Assembly: GCA_013399895.1 (NCBI GenBank)
Contig: VXBA01000883.1
Span: forward strand, 1,560,189 to 1,624,188
Length of the DNA stretch: 64,000 nt
Source of the DNA: Serilophus lunatus
Taxonomy: Eukaryota; Chordata; Aves; Passeriformes; Eurylaimidae
Reading direction: 5' to 3'
A model generated the notes under the pieces. That model did no database searches. It was not told the DNA's origin and worked only from the letters and a program-made list of their open reading frames with translations. The stretch's first letter is position 1. Each line of letters opens with the position of its first letter. Positions 1-12,340 of this stretch are shown piece after piece. Position numbers and translations under genes: made by a program.

Positions 1-1040
1 CTAAACGTCTCATGACAACTTTTTTTTTTTCCATTCTGTTTCCTTATTTAATAGAATATTCAACCAAAACCAGACACTTGCCTGAAAACAGGCATGACCC
101 CTCTTCATTTAGTATCTTAGATTGACTTTCCTTCTGCAAGGAGAGCTATCTTTGTAGCAGATGTATTCTTTCACTGGAAAAAGGTCTTGCTTATTAGAAG
201 TCTGTGGTGCTTCCCTGCTAGATGCAACTCTGGACTCAAACCATTCCAAAGGTTGCTTGCTTGCTGAGTAGGAATTTATTTTTAGATCTCTGAAATTCTT
301 AAGATTTGGGGGGTTTTTTAAACCACATTCTACAGCAAGATGATCAAGATGATAATATAGTATGAAATGCATTTGTACAAATTTAGGGAGATTGACATGT
401 TTTGATTTGGGTGCTTTTTTTGCACATCTCTGCTGAGAGCGGCTACAGGACTGTAAGGCTGGGTTTGTTAAAGTCTCTGTCAATTTAAATTGAAAACTTC
501 CCAATTTATTTGTCTAAAGCAGACATTGCTCATCTGACACAAGTACAAAAGTCTGCAGTAGTTTGAAAGCAAACAGGCAAAAAGAAAGAAAATTGGACAA
601 CAACAGGACTTTGTCAAGAAGAATAATGGGCAAAGTCTGTCACCAAGAGTCACCTCTCTGTGACTGTCCCCCTTAGTGTTTGGTTACAAGGTACAGAATA
701 ATAAAAGGAAGCTATTCCTCTTGAAGATATAAAGAAGCGCTATGTGTGAATGTGAATTTATGCAAAACACTGACATTTGAAAAGAACAGTGGATGTCACC
801 TTGCAATGATAGATCTGCTTCATGCAACTGTCAGAAGAGCTATTGGCTGGTTTGGTGCCACACTGCCTGCAACAGTGTATTTGTGTGAGGACTTCTTCCC
901 TTTTCTTTGTAAAATAAACAAAATATCTCTTCTTCTGGATATATGTTACAATGAACATGAACATTTTCGTTATTGTTAAAGTTAGTAAAGCTGAATCAAT
1001 TACTATCTATGTCTTCTTCAAGTATATTTTTTTTCTCCAG
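1..1040 (+). other. CIITA: CIITA intron, upstream portion
   Basis: This stretch precedes the first exon I can place. It is AT-rich and has no long open frame that resembles CIITA. The exons for the N-terminal acidic and proline/serine/threonine-rich part of CIITA are expected upstream of the window. I could not identify any of them here, but a very short exon cannot be excluded. Confidence 0.6.
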
Positions 1041-4000
1041 ATTTAGAAATGTTTACAGAAGTTCAAGATTCCATACCTTCTTCTAAAGAACATTTAAAAA
1101 AAAGAGGTGAGTTTAGACCTCTGGAAATTAAACCTTCCAGTATTTTTTGTTGTTGTTTTTTCAAAAAGATTCTGTCTCTCTTCCCATACCGAAAAGCTCT
1201 TTGTTGTAGGAATCATCATTCAACAATTTGTGAAGCTGTTCTGAGGGTCTGAGCACAATTCCTGTTTTCAGGGTGTCAAGACTTGACTACCTTTAGATAG
1301 CTAGCTGTAGTATCTACTTAGCAGGTCAGTGTGCTTAGCTGGTTTTATCTTCCACATAGATACTTCCAGAATTATTCAGCTCATAGATCTGAAAGTATCT
1401 GTAGTGCCTTCACTTCTTACCTGCAGTTGCATGGGATAAATCCAGACCTCTGGGTTTTATGGGAATGGATATATTTTCACCATATCACCACAGTACTTAC
1501 ACTGCCATGAAATGATGTTGTAATTTGTGAGCTGGTTTCTTCAGTTTGTGTGTGCATTTTATTTCTCTAGAGCTAGTGGAAGCTTTCTGTTCATCACTTA
1601 AGGATTATTTCCGAGACACATGCAGATCTGTGACCATGGACCGTGAGGTAGCTCTGGATCACCTGTTCATTGATCAGACACTTGTTCAAAGCCAAACAGA
1701 AACCAAGACTGGGAAGAACAGTGTGAAAGCAGTGGAAAAGGAGCTGGTAACTTGCAGTCTGCAAGAGAAGGAAAAGACAGCCATTAACAGAAGCGAAATA
1801 TTTCAAGTCCCACAACATAAACATTTAGAGACTAAAGTGATTATGGTGCTAGGAAAAGCAGGCATGGGCAAAAGCATTCTTGTTCAGAAGATCTGCCGGG
1901 ACTGGTCCAATGGAGAGTTTACTCAGTTTGAATTTGTCTTTTGGTTTGACTGCAAACAAATAAGTTTGCCTCGAAAGAGATACAGCCTGAAGGAACTGCT
2001 GCTCGAATTTTTTGTAAAACCTCAAGAGGGAAGCAAAGAGATATTTGAGTACATATTGCAAAATCCTGCTAAAGTCCTTCTGGTTTTTGATGGATTTAAA
2101 GGATTGCATGGTCACAAGAATTTTCCTCTTTGCTCAGCCAACCAGCCTGAAAAAGATTTGTACAGTATAAAGGAGCTGCTTTCAGGACTCATCCACAAAA
2201 AGATACTCAACGGTTGTACGTTATTATTTACAGCAAGACCAAATGGCAAGGTGTACCATTACTTGTCCAAAATGGATAAGATTATTGAAATAGTCGGATT
2301 TTCCCCTCAGCAGAGAGAACTGTACATAACCAAATATTTTGATGGATTTCTCTACTGTGATAGTGCACTGAAATTAATCAAGGAGTGTGAGTACTTGTTC
2401 TGTCATTGTTACAGTCCTGTTATGTGTAAATTTGTTTGTTTTCTCTGTGAAACAGTACTTGAAATGGGAGAGAAAAGCCTTCCTCCAACTCTTACTGCAG
2501 TCTTCCTGAAATTTTTTCAGCAGAAGAGAATACCTATGCCAACAGATGTTACAAGCACACAAAATCAAGAGTGCCTTGCTACCCTAGCCCGTATAGCCTG
2601 GTGTCTTGGAGAAAAGCAACAAAGTGCCATGAAAAGTGACCTTCTTCCTTCTAGGGAAGTTAAAGAGTTTGCTCTGAAATATGGATTTTTCCTGCCATTT
2701 GCATTCCCCAAACATTCAGATAGTGAAGAAGAAGAATTTGGGAGCACATTCTCTGATTTTGTCATTCAGAATTTCTTGTGTGCACTTCACCTTTTGTTAG
2801 CAGAAGAGCTCAAGGGTAAAAGTCTAACAAAGTACCTGTCTTTCACATCCAAAAAGAAAAAACCTTATAACTGGTTAGACTTAGTGCCTCGATTTTTGAC
2901 TGGATTGTTGTTTCTCCAGGATGACCCCTACTTCTGTTCCCTTTCAAATCAGGATGTAAAACAACAAACCAAGAAACAGAAAACACTCTTGAAACATATT
3001 AGAAGGCTGCAGATTAACACACTCTGTCCAGAGAAGTTGCTGGAGCTTTTACGTTGTATTTATGAAACACAAAGCAATTATCTCTTGCAGCATGTGGCCT
3101 TAAGACTCGAGCCAGACTTATCTTTTCTGGGCATAGCTCTTACACCACCCGATGTCCATCTACTGCACTCTATTTTAAAAAGATCAAGAAAGGAGTTTTC
3201 CTTGGATTTGCGAAACAGCAGCATTGATATGCAAGGGCTAAGAGACTTGGTGAGCCTAAAGAATGTGGCATCGTTCAGGTGGGTCACTTCCTGTATGTGG
3301 TAGAGTCATTCATAGCTCTGTATGTAGCTGACACTTGCATGCAACAACAGCAGTCACATCTGTTGGTTTTGCATGTTTTGTCATTTCACAGGGCCTCCCT
3401 CAGTGACACAGTCAGCCTCTGGAAATCTTTAGAACAGAAAAAAGACTACGAGCTGCTGAAAGCATCCACAGAGAAATTTGTTCTTAATCCCTTCAAGGCA
3501 AAGACAATGAAGGACATCAGTGACCTTTCTGACCTTGTAGAGATGCAAGAAAAGATGGCGAATTGGTAGGTTCATTTATGATCAGAAGTCCTCTTACACT
3601 AGTAATTTCAGAAAATGAAGTTTCACTGACAGTGCTGGACAGTGGACTTCTCTGCTTTTCCAAAGGAGAAGTAACTAAGGCAGTGCAAGCTCCTGTAGCA
3701 TCTCAGGATGTTCTCTTACCCTGAAGTGAGGTGGCTGCAATGGCAGGACCAATGACAGCATCAGGCAGAATATTCATCAGAATTGCCAATTAAAAAGCCT
3801 TTTTTTTTTCTTCAGATTTCTTTTTAATCTCTGAGTATGCCATATTCCATTTGCTTTCAGTTACATATCTTGGGCTGATTCCCCCTGTAGCACCTGGGCC
3901 ATAAATGAAAGCCCGTTTTGTACTAGCCACATATGGCCTGAGTCAGTCTTTTAGCCCAGGAGATCAAAACTTGTGCTGTATGGTCTATAAACCCTGTGTT

Positions 4001-7000
4001 TCATTCCTGCTTATACTGGGGCTAAGGGATTGATTGCAATTAAAAGCACACAGAAATAAAGTTTTTGGTTTGGTTTTTAAATGATGACTTCCATTTTAAG
4101 ATGTGCAGAGTACTTTGACTAAAATATGCACAAAATAGTTCCATGTCTAACAGAAAATAGTTGATACCAAAAAAAATGTATTTTTAAGTTTTATTGGAAA
4201 AAGAGCAAACAACTGCACAATAAAAGGCAATTATCAGATTGAAATTGCTCAACTCAAGAAAAGTTGGAGCATAAGTGGTTCTGAAGTTTCCTGGTTCCTC
4301 AGTTAATGCAGCAGTGGTTTATCTCCTGTAAACGTTTACTAACAAATTATTCTTTAAGCACTGTTTTGGTTGCTAAAATACTTATCATACTGTGGTTCTA
4401 CTGTGATTTATTTAGTGTGCAAGATTCATCTGATTGCACCAGCTATGAAATTCCTGCCATCAGAAACCTCAGAAAACTCGAATTTGCGTAAGTGCTGTCC
4501 TCTGCTGATTGATATGATTACCTTTAAGGAGAAGTCGTGGATATTGGCTACAGTCCTTGAACTGGTGTCTAGTTAGTTTAAAGCATTAAGTAAACTTATT
4601 TTGCTTTTCTCAATTGGATTTATTAAATTATGACCAAAACTCAAAAGCATCATTTCTGGCTCCTGCAGTGATACAAATCAACAGAGTTCTACCAATTTTG
4701 TTTGATTTTGCTACAAGTGAGCTCCTTACCACCAGGGACAGATCTTGTGCCACAGGATATAAAATAACTTGATTGTGATCCAGCTACCTGGGAAATATTT
4801 TTTTCCTCCAGAAATGATCAACTTTTCTATCTGAGTTTTCTGATGTAATTTTCTACCCTGTCAGAGCTCAGGCCATGAGAGAATTACATAGGGAATGCCT
4901 CACAAATAAATTATTTAGCACCCTTTTCCTGGAAGAAGGAAGGTTGAATTTGAAATGCTTACTTAAAAAATGAAGTTTTAGTACATATCGGTTTTCCCCC
5001 ACAAACTTTAAGCAGCCTCCAAGGCTATTCTAGAGCTTAAAATATCCTGCCATAGTGTGTGAATTAGTTTGGGCAGAAGTTGCAGCAGTGCAATGGAGAC
5101 CTCTCAGCAGGTCTTCATCTGTTTCATGCTCTTCAGACCTAACCCGACCTAGGATTGCCTGGCTTGACCTTTTATGCTGCTTTCTCTTCCCCTTTCCTCT
5201 TCTTATTTCCCTTTATTTGAATTTTGTTTAAAATTCTAATATTTTTAATTAAACTTATTCTCATACCAATGAAATTCCAAATAAAAGGTTAGGTCTGAGG
5301 GACAAATCCTTGGAGCATGCATATCAAAGTATAATCTATGCTTTAAAGTGCAGTAAAATGTTGACTTTTAGTTAGGCTGAATTGCCAATAGTTGGGAGGA
5401 TTTTTTTTAATTTCAATTATCGAGATTATACTTAAAAACCACAAAAAAGATAGAGAAACACAGAAATGCAAGAATATAAAACAAGTGAGATGAGTTTTGC
5501 AAAGAATAGAAATGTGACAAATGCCTGTATCACTGACTCTGTACAAGCAGCTCTGTCCTGCCTGATCTTAGCTGGTTTGGTCCTGGTCTAGAGGCTTCAC
5601 AGCAGAATTCCTTGCTGTGTGTGGTAGGGAATGGCTGTTTCTGAGGAGTGTAAACAGTATTAGGAGCTGCAGAGAAAGAACTTAAAAATTCTCAACTTTT
5701 ACTGTACGTGAGCATGTGAAAAAACTGCTGCATGTCTGTATTTTCTTCCAGGCTGGGTCCAGCATGTGGCCTTCAGGGATTGCTAAAGCTCGTGAAAATT
5801 CTTGCTGCATTTCCATCACTTCAGCATTTAGAGTGAGTTCTGCTACAGATCAACTTTGCTACTGCTGCTCCTCAGCAACCCTTGATGGTGGGGAAGCTCT
5901 TGTACCCAAGAAATGTTTTATATGCCACAAGACTCTTTGTCTTGATGAACAAACTGAGAAGCGGAAACTTTATGAGACTATGATTGCAGACTAAAAGCTC
6001 TTCATCCTCCCTTGGGACACTTGGTGGTAGTTCATTCAAAAGCCCTCAGTCACTTCCCTGGCTTATGGGAAAGGGTTAGTCCAGGACCCACAGGGTGTTC
6101 CCCCTTCCTGCCACAGCACTGCTCAACATTGCCTGAGAGCCACTTATTTCCTCATTGAGGTTCCAGAACATGCTCTTTCTTATTCAGGACAAACCAACTG
6201 TCGCTTAATTTTTAAGCTCCTTTACACTAGAAACAACTGTACCAACAATAGTCAATATTCTGCCATGGTATCTGTGAGTTTTGAGAGGGCCTTTGGCCTT
6301 ACTGGCTCAGCCTATTGGCCGTTTATCTGGATTGTATCTGGCCTTTTCATGATATTTTTGGGAAAACAATGAAACTTTAAAACTGAAATGAGTCCAATAT
6401 GTCCCAGCATTACCTGTCAGATTAGAAGGGGATCCAGTATATAAAATCGTGACTGGATATGAAGAAAAACTTCATTTCTAATACTCCCTCTCTGGAGAAA
6501 GAGCTGTTTAGGAAAGGATTTACAGCCTTTGCTGGATTTTGTCAGTTCTGTGTATGCAGGAAATCTCATTTCAGCTTAGCTGGAACACATCTATTTCATA
6601 ACCATTTTAATAATCTTGCATATCAAAGGAAATGGGTCAAGCCATTCAACTAGTAAAAAAAATTCTTAGGCTGTAAATTTGGGCAGCAGAAAGCTGCTTA
6701 TTAGAGAAGCTTTAATTTGTGTGATGCTTCATGCTGATTGAGGCTACTGCAGAGAAGGAGCTTTTCAAGATAGAGTGGTCTCTGAGGTGAACAAACCACA
6801 AAAATGTAGATTAAAAGGAAAGCTAATTCTTTCTTCATCATTACCCAGCCTTGACTCTCTGAGTGAGAATGACATCGGAGATGAAGGAGCAAAGAGCCTA
6901 TCTGAAGTCTTTCCAACCCTAACATCACTGGAAACATTAAAGTAAGTGCAAGATTAACAGTTCTGAGAAATTTTGAAAAGAAGTAGATTAAATCTAGAGC

Positions 7001-9512
7001 CTGAAGGAACTGTGTGTTAACAATTATGGGCACAAGTACCCCATGGGCATGGAAGACCAATGAGTCTATGGAGACACTGAATCTGTACATTCATTAGAGT
7101 AATAGGCTAATTCTATGGCAATTCCTCACCTCCCTTCAAGGGCTGTATTTTGTCTTTTTCACTGCATTTGGTCTAAAGAGGCTGTCCGAGTTATATTTTT
7201 TTTAAAAATCAAAGTTTAATTTTCCCCACATCATAATAAATTAGACTAAATGTGCTCAACTAACAAAGTGATCTCACTGTAGTTTATCACAGAATAAAAT
7301 AACAGACGTGGGTGCAGAGAACCTCGCCACAGCTCTTCCTTCCTTGTCCTCATTAAAAACACTAAGGTAAGTAGTTGTATCCTGTTGAGTTGTTTTATAC
7401 AACATACCTTGCTATCTCTGTCAGAATTGACTGAACATGAAACAAATACGTGCAGTAGCCAAGATTTTGACTTTATTTTTGCATAAAGTCTTTAGAAAGA
7501 AGAGGAGAAAAAGTATGACCCGGCACAGAGATACAGAAGGATATCTCAGGAATATCACATGGACTGTACTGCTTTTTAACCCCAGTCTATAACACCCACT
7601 TATGAATAATCCCCTGTACAAATGTCCACTCAGGGCCATCATCCACTGCAAGCCCATGTGGAGCTCAGTGTTGAGCCCTGAGCCAGGTGTGTGTTTGCTG
7701 ATGCAGGAACAATGTCCCACCCCACTGCATCCCACCTGGCTTAGGCCTGAATGGAGCAGGGAATGCAAGAATCCATGGTATGCAGTTCTGGAATTATTTG
7801 GTGATGTGGAAATCTTTTGAAAACTGTGCCTCAAATCTTTGAGTTTCATTTTTTTCCCAAATATTTAATTTGTTCTAATGTAGACAAAAATGTTCTCAAT
7901 ATTCAGAGGATAACAGAATCTAGACCTATTTTTGCTGAGTGAGGTGAAGAAGGATGTGGCCCTTACTTGTTACAGATAATATGAAGCTGTGTTTAAACTT
8001 TCAGTGCAAATAAGCAGCAATTGAAAGTTAAAATGTACTGACCATATATTTTAAACTCCTTGATCTAACATATATCTGTTTACACTACCTATTATTTAAT
8101 TTGACTATACTGCTTTGGCTTTCTGCAGCTTGTACAATAACAACATTTGTGATTTTGGAGCAGAAAATCTGGCGAAAGTTCTTCCTGCAATGCCATCTTT
8201 AAGAGTGCTAGAGTGAGTATGAAATCTTTTGGAAGGGCCCAGGAAAGCTTACTTTCTTAGAGACTGAAAAATCAAATGTGCCATGCTTGGCTTTAGAAGA
8301 GACAGAAATCAAGTAAAAAAAATTGCAGGGAAATGTTGCAGGGAAGATGTCTAAGTAGAATCCAAACAGTCAGTGACTAGAAAAGATTAAGGAGCAGGTC
8401 ACCATAAAACCAAAAATATTGGTGTTAAGATGGGAGAACAGGGTCATGGGGAGTTAGGAAAGGACCTCAGATATATAGAAAAGGGAATCCCTCAGATGAA
8501 CTAACGTAGTGAAGTTCTCATTTGACCTTTTGAGTATTTTATTGCAGGCTTTTTTATCAAGAACCTATTTTGGTTTTCTTTTTTTCTTTCTTCCCCCATC
8601 TGCAGATTGGCATATATAGTATTCATAATGAAATGTTTGATTACACCACTACATCATGTGCTCATATTAACAAGTTATTTTTATTCCTCAGTGTTCAGTA
8701 TAACAAAATAACGGGTGTTGGAGCCCAGCTGCTGACCAACAGCCTACAAAAGTGTCCCCACATAAAGAACTTGCAGTAAGTCTCTTGATAGGTTGTTTGC
8801 TGTACCTTCATTCTGTAAAACCGGGTTAGAAATCATGCTAAAGCTGTGTTCTATATTTGTCAGATTTGTGAGGCACAGAAAATGACATCACCAAAATACA
8901 AAAGCAGCCACAGTGATGTTAAAAAAGTTTCAACTCTTGTTTCAGCTGCATTAGTTACCAATGGACCCAGACAAGAAAGATTGTCCTGCCTTAAGTATAG
9001 TTTACATTGAGCCTCCCTTTGTTAATCTTCTACCCTCCCAGAGAACGGACGTACTCTGTGCTGCAGGACTTGTGTTTGGGGGATAAACAATGAGCAGCCA
9101 TCACTCCAGGTTAAATACACTTCAGTTGCCAGTACACATTAGTGCACAAACAGTTACAGAGACAGGACTATAGTGTCAGCAAGGTTATGGATGACTGAAC
9201 TGCATTTTCTAAATTAAAATGCATTTTCCTTTGTTCCATAGCATAAATACCTTTATAGCACGATGTTCAAAGGGAAAGGCAACTTTAAGAAAAAGAGAAA
9301 AAAAACAAACCCACAAGCACAACCAACAGCAACAGTAACAAAAAGGCCACAAACATAACACCAAACATAACACACCAAGAAAACCTGTGAAGCAAATTAA
9401 ATTCTTAAAATCTCATTCCTTTCTGAATTTTCCCTACAGGATGTGGAATCCCACAATTCCCCATGGAGTTCTTGATTACCTTCAGCAGCTGGACTCCAGG
9501 ATCAGCGTGTAG
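1041..9512 (+). CDS. CIITA: MHC class II transactivator (CIITA), 3' part of gene
   Basis: CIITA is the NLR-family nuclear coactivator that docks on the RFX/CREB/NF-Y enhanceosome and drives MHC class II transcription. Exons placed by GT-AG sites and phase: 1041-1106, 1571-3278, 3392-3565, 4416-4487, 5752-5832, 6849-6941, 7283-7366, 8129-8212, 8692-8775 and 9440-9512 (stop TAG 9510-9512). They join in one open frame of about 839 residues. The order is NACHT domain with Walker A GKAGMGKS, Walker B LLVFDGF, a linker, then ribonuclease-inhibitor-type LRRs. The protein ends NPTIPHGVLDYLQQLDSRIS, close to the mammalian CIITA C-terminus. Human CIITA is 1130 residues, so about 290 N-terminal residues lie upstream. 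From the NACHT exon on, every junction is phase 2. I see no frameshift or premature stop, so the gene appears functional. Confidence 0.96.
1571..3278 (+). CDS. CIITA: CIITA large NACHT-domain exon
   Basis: This single 1708-nt exon encodes the whole nucleotide-binding core, as the large exon of mammalian CIITA does. The acceptor is tttatttctctag and the donor is ttcag|gtgggt. The first codon (Glu) is completed by the last base of exon 1041-1106. Walker A lies at 1852-1875. The Walker B hydrophobic strand ending in Asp-Gly-Phe is at about 2077-2097. A sensor-like LLFTARP follows at about 2221-2241. The C-terminal half contains a winged-helix/superhelical stretch with KKKKPYNWLDLVPRFLTGLL, a pattern typical of CIITA. 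CIITA binds GTP through this domain and needs it for nuclear import (family knowledge). Confidence 0.95.
5752..9512 (+). other. CIITA: CIITA leucine-rich-repeat exon series
   Basis: Six small exons plus the terminal exon encode the LRR tail. Their sizes are 81, 93, 84, 84, 84 and 84 nt, then 73 nt to the stop. All internal junctions are phase 2, so each 84-nt exon is one 28-residue ribonuclease-inhibitor-type repeat. Repeat cores visible are LSENDIGDEGAKSLSEVFP, LSQNKITDVGAENLATALP, LYNNNICDFGAENLAKVLP and VQYNKITGVGAQLLTNSLQ. The LRRs of CIITA take part in nuclear localisation and self-association (family knowledge). The symmetric phases mean that loss of one exon would remove one repeat without a frameshift. 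Confidence 0.93.
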
Positions 9513-12340
9513 ATTCAGAGGATCCCATAAAGGTAACATAAAGCCTGGCTCCCTAAGACAAGATTTGTTTCTGTGGGAGCTGTTGATTCTGGGCTCCCTG
9601 GCAGCAGGCACAGGAACAGCATCTATGGACAAGTACAGAGACACTGTCCTAGAGAGCACAGATCAATGTCAGGCTCCTTTTCCCCCCACTGACCTTGCAT
9701 CCCCCATTTCCCTGGAACCTGCAGTAGCAGACTGCAAGTGCTACATTCAGAAAAGTGGACTTCTCCTAGACCTCCAGATGTCAAGAATACACATTGCCGT
9801 GTGATCACCATGGGCATGAGCTTGGCAATGGCTGCAGCTGCCAGTGGCTCCCTAAACCATGCACTAAACCAAGCTTTTGTAGGACTCCTGCTCTCAGTGC
9901 ACTAATCTCCAGATGTAGACTGGGCTGTATGTATGGCACTGACCAGGCTGCGGATTGTGGAATACTCGGGTGCCACAGCAGCTTCACAAAGTGGCTTTAT
10001 ACAGCAGCAGTGAAAAATTATAATGGTCTTTAACAGCCTACAGTCAACTAATTCTTTGTCCTTTTACATAACTGTACCTGCTTGGGAAAGAAGACATTAG
10101 GGATGTGATCACTGTGAGGAAACCTTTTGCATTATCAGAAGATGTAAAGGCAGGAGGTCTGGGTCCTACCTCCCAGCCTTGAAATATCCAGCATCTATCC
10201 ATCACTGCTGTCTGTTTACAGAGCTCATCAAATACCTCATTTTGGTAGTCTTAATGGTGGTTAGGCTGATAAGAGTATATTTAATACCCTGTTTTCATCA
10301 TTTCACAGGTATCATAAAGAAGAGGAAAGGTGTTAGGTGCAAAAAAGTCACATTTAAGTTTCTAAGTGATTCTTAAACTAGGTAAATTATAGGGTTCAAA
10401 TTTTAAATGGTATTCAAAGACCCAGCTGTATTTCTGCTGAAATAATGAAGTGTTAAGCAACGTTATTTCAAACATGGAAAGAGCATCTGGATATTGTGAT
10501 GACCATTGAAGGAGACCAGGAACCACCGGGATGTTGATAGTGTAAAATTTCATCATTGATTCAAGAGCAGACTGAAAGCTGCAGGACCTGCAACATCTGG
10601 AGCAGTGACAGATCAAATCTGATTGTTTCATGTTGCTAGTGGTCCGATGATTTTGGACTTTCAAAGCACAGTGTTACAGATTTCACCTGTCTGTATTGAC
10701 TGATTTGAAGCAATAGGGTAAGAAGGATAAAAACCAATGCTGAGTCTTAAAAAATGTTGTGATATTGTAAGATTATCCATGAGAATCTAGAAGTGGGTCC
10801 TTTCTTGATGCTAATCATCAATGCTGTCTTAAGGGATAGAAAGGTATTTGTTACAAAATCCTTCAAAAAGATTGGGGGAGAAAAAAAGAAGTAATGAGAA
10901 GAAAGGAATTAAAACTGAAAAACTACTAAGGATTTTTCTGCTGTCAGAAATCCAGTTATGTACAAATAGCTTCAGTTTATTGCACAAAAATCCTCAAAGT
11001 GACAATCTTTGAAGTGTTTTACTTTGTCTCAAATGAGAACTTTAAATTCATACACCTGGACTAGGATTTAATTTCTTAAACACAGCTGGCAGCATAAATG
11101 TTTACAGGTACCAATTTTATACTTGACATTGATATTGCTGCTGTGTGTGGTTTATGTGGCTTTCTGGTACAGTTGTGAATAACTAGACTATCCCAGACAA
11201 AAACACATTTCAAAGCATTAGCATGTCTATGCTGCTGGTCTCAGTCATATGTGGGCCAAATACTCATCCTGCTGACTGCAACAGCAAACCAATTGTCTCC
11301 TTTTTTTCTTTTATTTCTGCTCTGTGAACATGGAGAGAACTTACAATTGTACAGAGACAATTGTCAGGTCAGGACTAGAATTCTGGCTTCCTGTCAAATA
11401 CAGTCCTAGACCAACAAAAAGAGATGGAAATATCTAGGAATGTTTCATATGCCACAAATTGGCAAGAGAAGTCTCTGCTTCACAGTTAGCTCAGGGTTAA
11501 CTCAACAACCTCTTTGAAATCTCTTCTAAGAAGCACTGACAATACTGACCCAAGGATCTGTGCAAACCAAAATCTCTCAACTAACCTCTCAAATACTCTG
11601 TTACTTGGTCTTTAAAAAGTCCCCAATTTAAACAGTTCAAACCCAGAACCTTTATGTTCTTTCCAGCAAGCTATACTTCTCTACTAATGTTTCAGTGCCT
11701 GCAGAATCTTAACAGCAGGGATAGAGAGTGGACAAATTAAAGAAAGTAGGGAGGAAGGAAGGTCTGCTTGTTTCTGAGAGCAGGGAATCAGAGATAGTAT
11801 GTGAAGGAATAGGGAGCAAAGTGGAAGAACTCTAGGAGGAATATGATTACAATTAGAATGTGGTATTTTTCTTGGCTATCTGCACAGTTCTTCTCTTTAG
11901 CCAAACTCTGTCCAGAGTCATGGATAAAAGATCTCGTTTGTACTCCCGTCTTTGAGCTGCTTGAATGGGAGGTAGTTTGAACCAAATCTTGTGTGATATT
12001 CCCAGCAGCCTGCAGCACTGCAGCCATGCACAGCTACGGTGAACCCTTGTCTCGGCTTCCCTTAACCAAGCTTTGGATGACAAATGCCCCTTCAGGCATA
12101 TATTCTGCAGCTGCACTTTACTGTGACTGAGTCTGAGAATGTGCTAAATATTACACAGGCAGCTGAGTGTTACAGGACCCTGTCTGGACTGATAAAATCA
12201 CATTGTGTATGCTGCTGTTCTCTGAGTTAGTGGAAGATGTATGTTTATAATGTACAAATTGTAAATTGTGATATAGTGTTTTGGTTGTCTTTATACATCT
12301 TTTTTAATGTATTAATAAAAGCGAGTCTTCTGTTTTACAG
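9513..12340 (+). other. CIITA: probable CIITA 3' untranslated region
   Basis: There is no further CIITA coding sequence after the stop at 9512. This AT-leaning stretch runs to the first convincing polyadenylation signal at 12314 and is interpreted as a long 3' UTR of about 2.8 kb. Short open frames inside it do not resemble known proteins. An earlier cleavage site cannot be excluded. Confidence 0.5.
12314..12319 (+). terminator. candidate CIITA polyadenylation signal (AATAAA)
   Basis: A canonical AATAAA sits in an AT-rich context. It is followed within about 10-40 bases by a T/G-rich stretch (gagtcttctgttttacag), the usual layout of a vertebrate poly(A) site. It is the best plus-strand signal downstream of the CIITA stop. 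The assignment to CIITA is inference. Confidence 0.5.

Noticed and set aside
109..504. Minus-strand 131-codon ORF at the window start
   Set aside because: It is antisense within the CIITA intron, has no family resemblance and no supporting signals.
746..979. Plus-strand ORF considered as an upstream CIITA exon
   Set aside because: It does not resemble the acidic or Pro/Ser/Thr-rich N-terminal part of CIITA, and I found no acceptor/donor pair in a phase fitting exon 1041-1106.
7421..7849. 142-codon minus-strand ORF between CIITA LRR exons
   Set aside because: It lies wholly within the intron 7367-8128 and shows no known family; antisense chance ORF.
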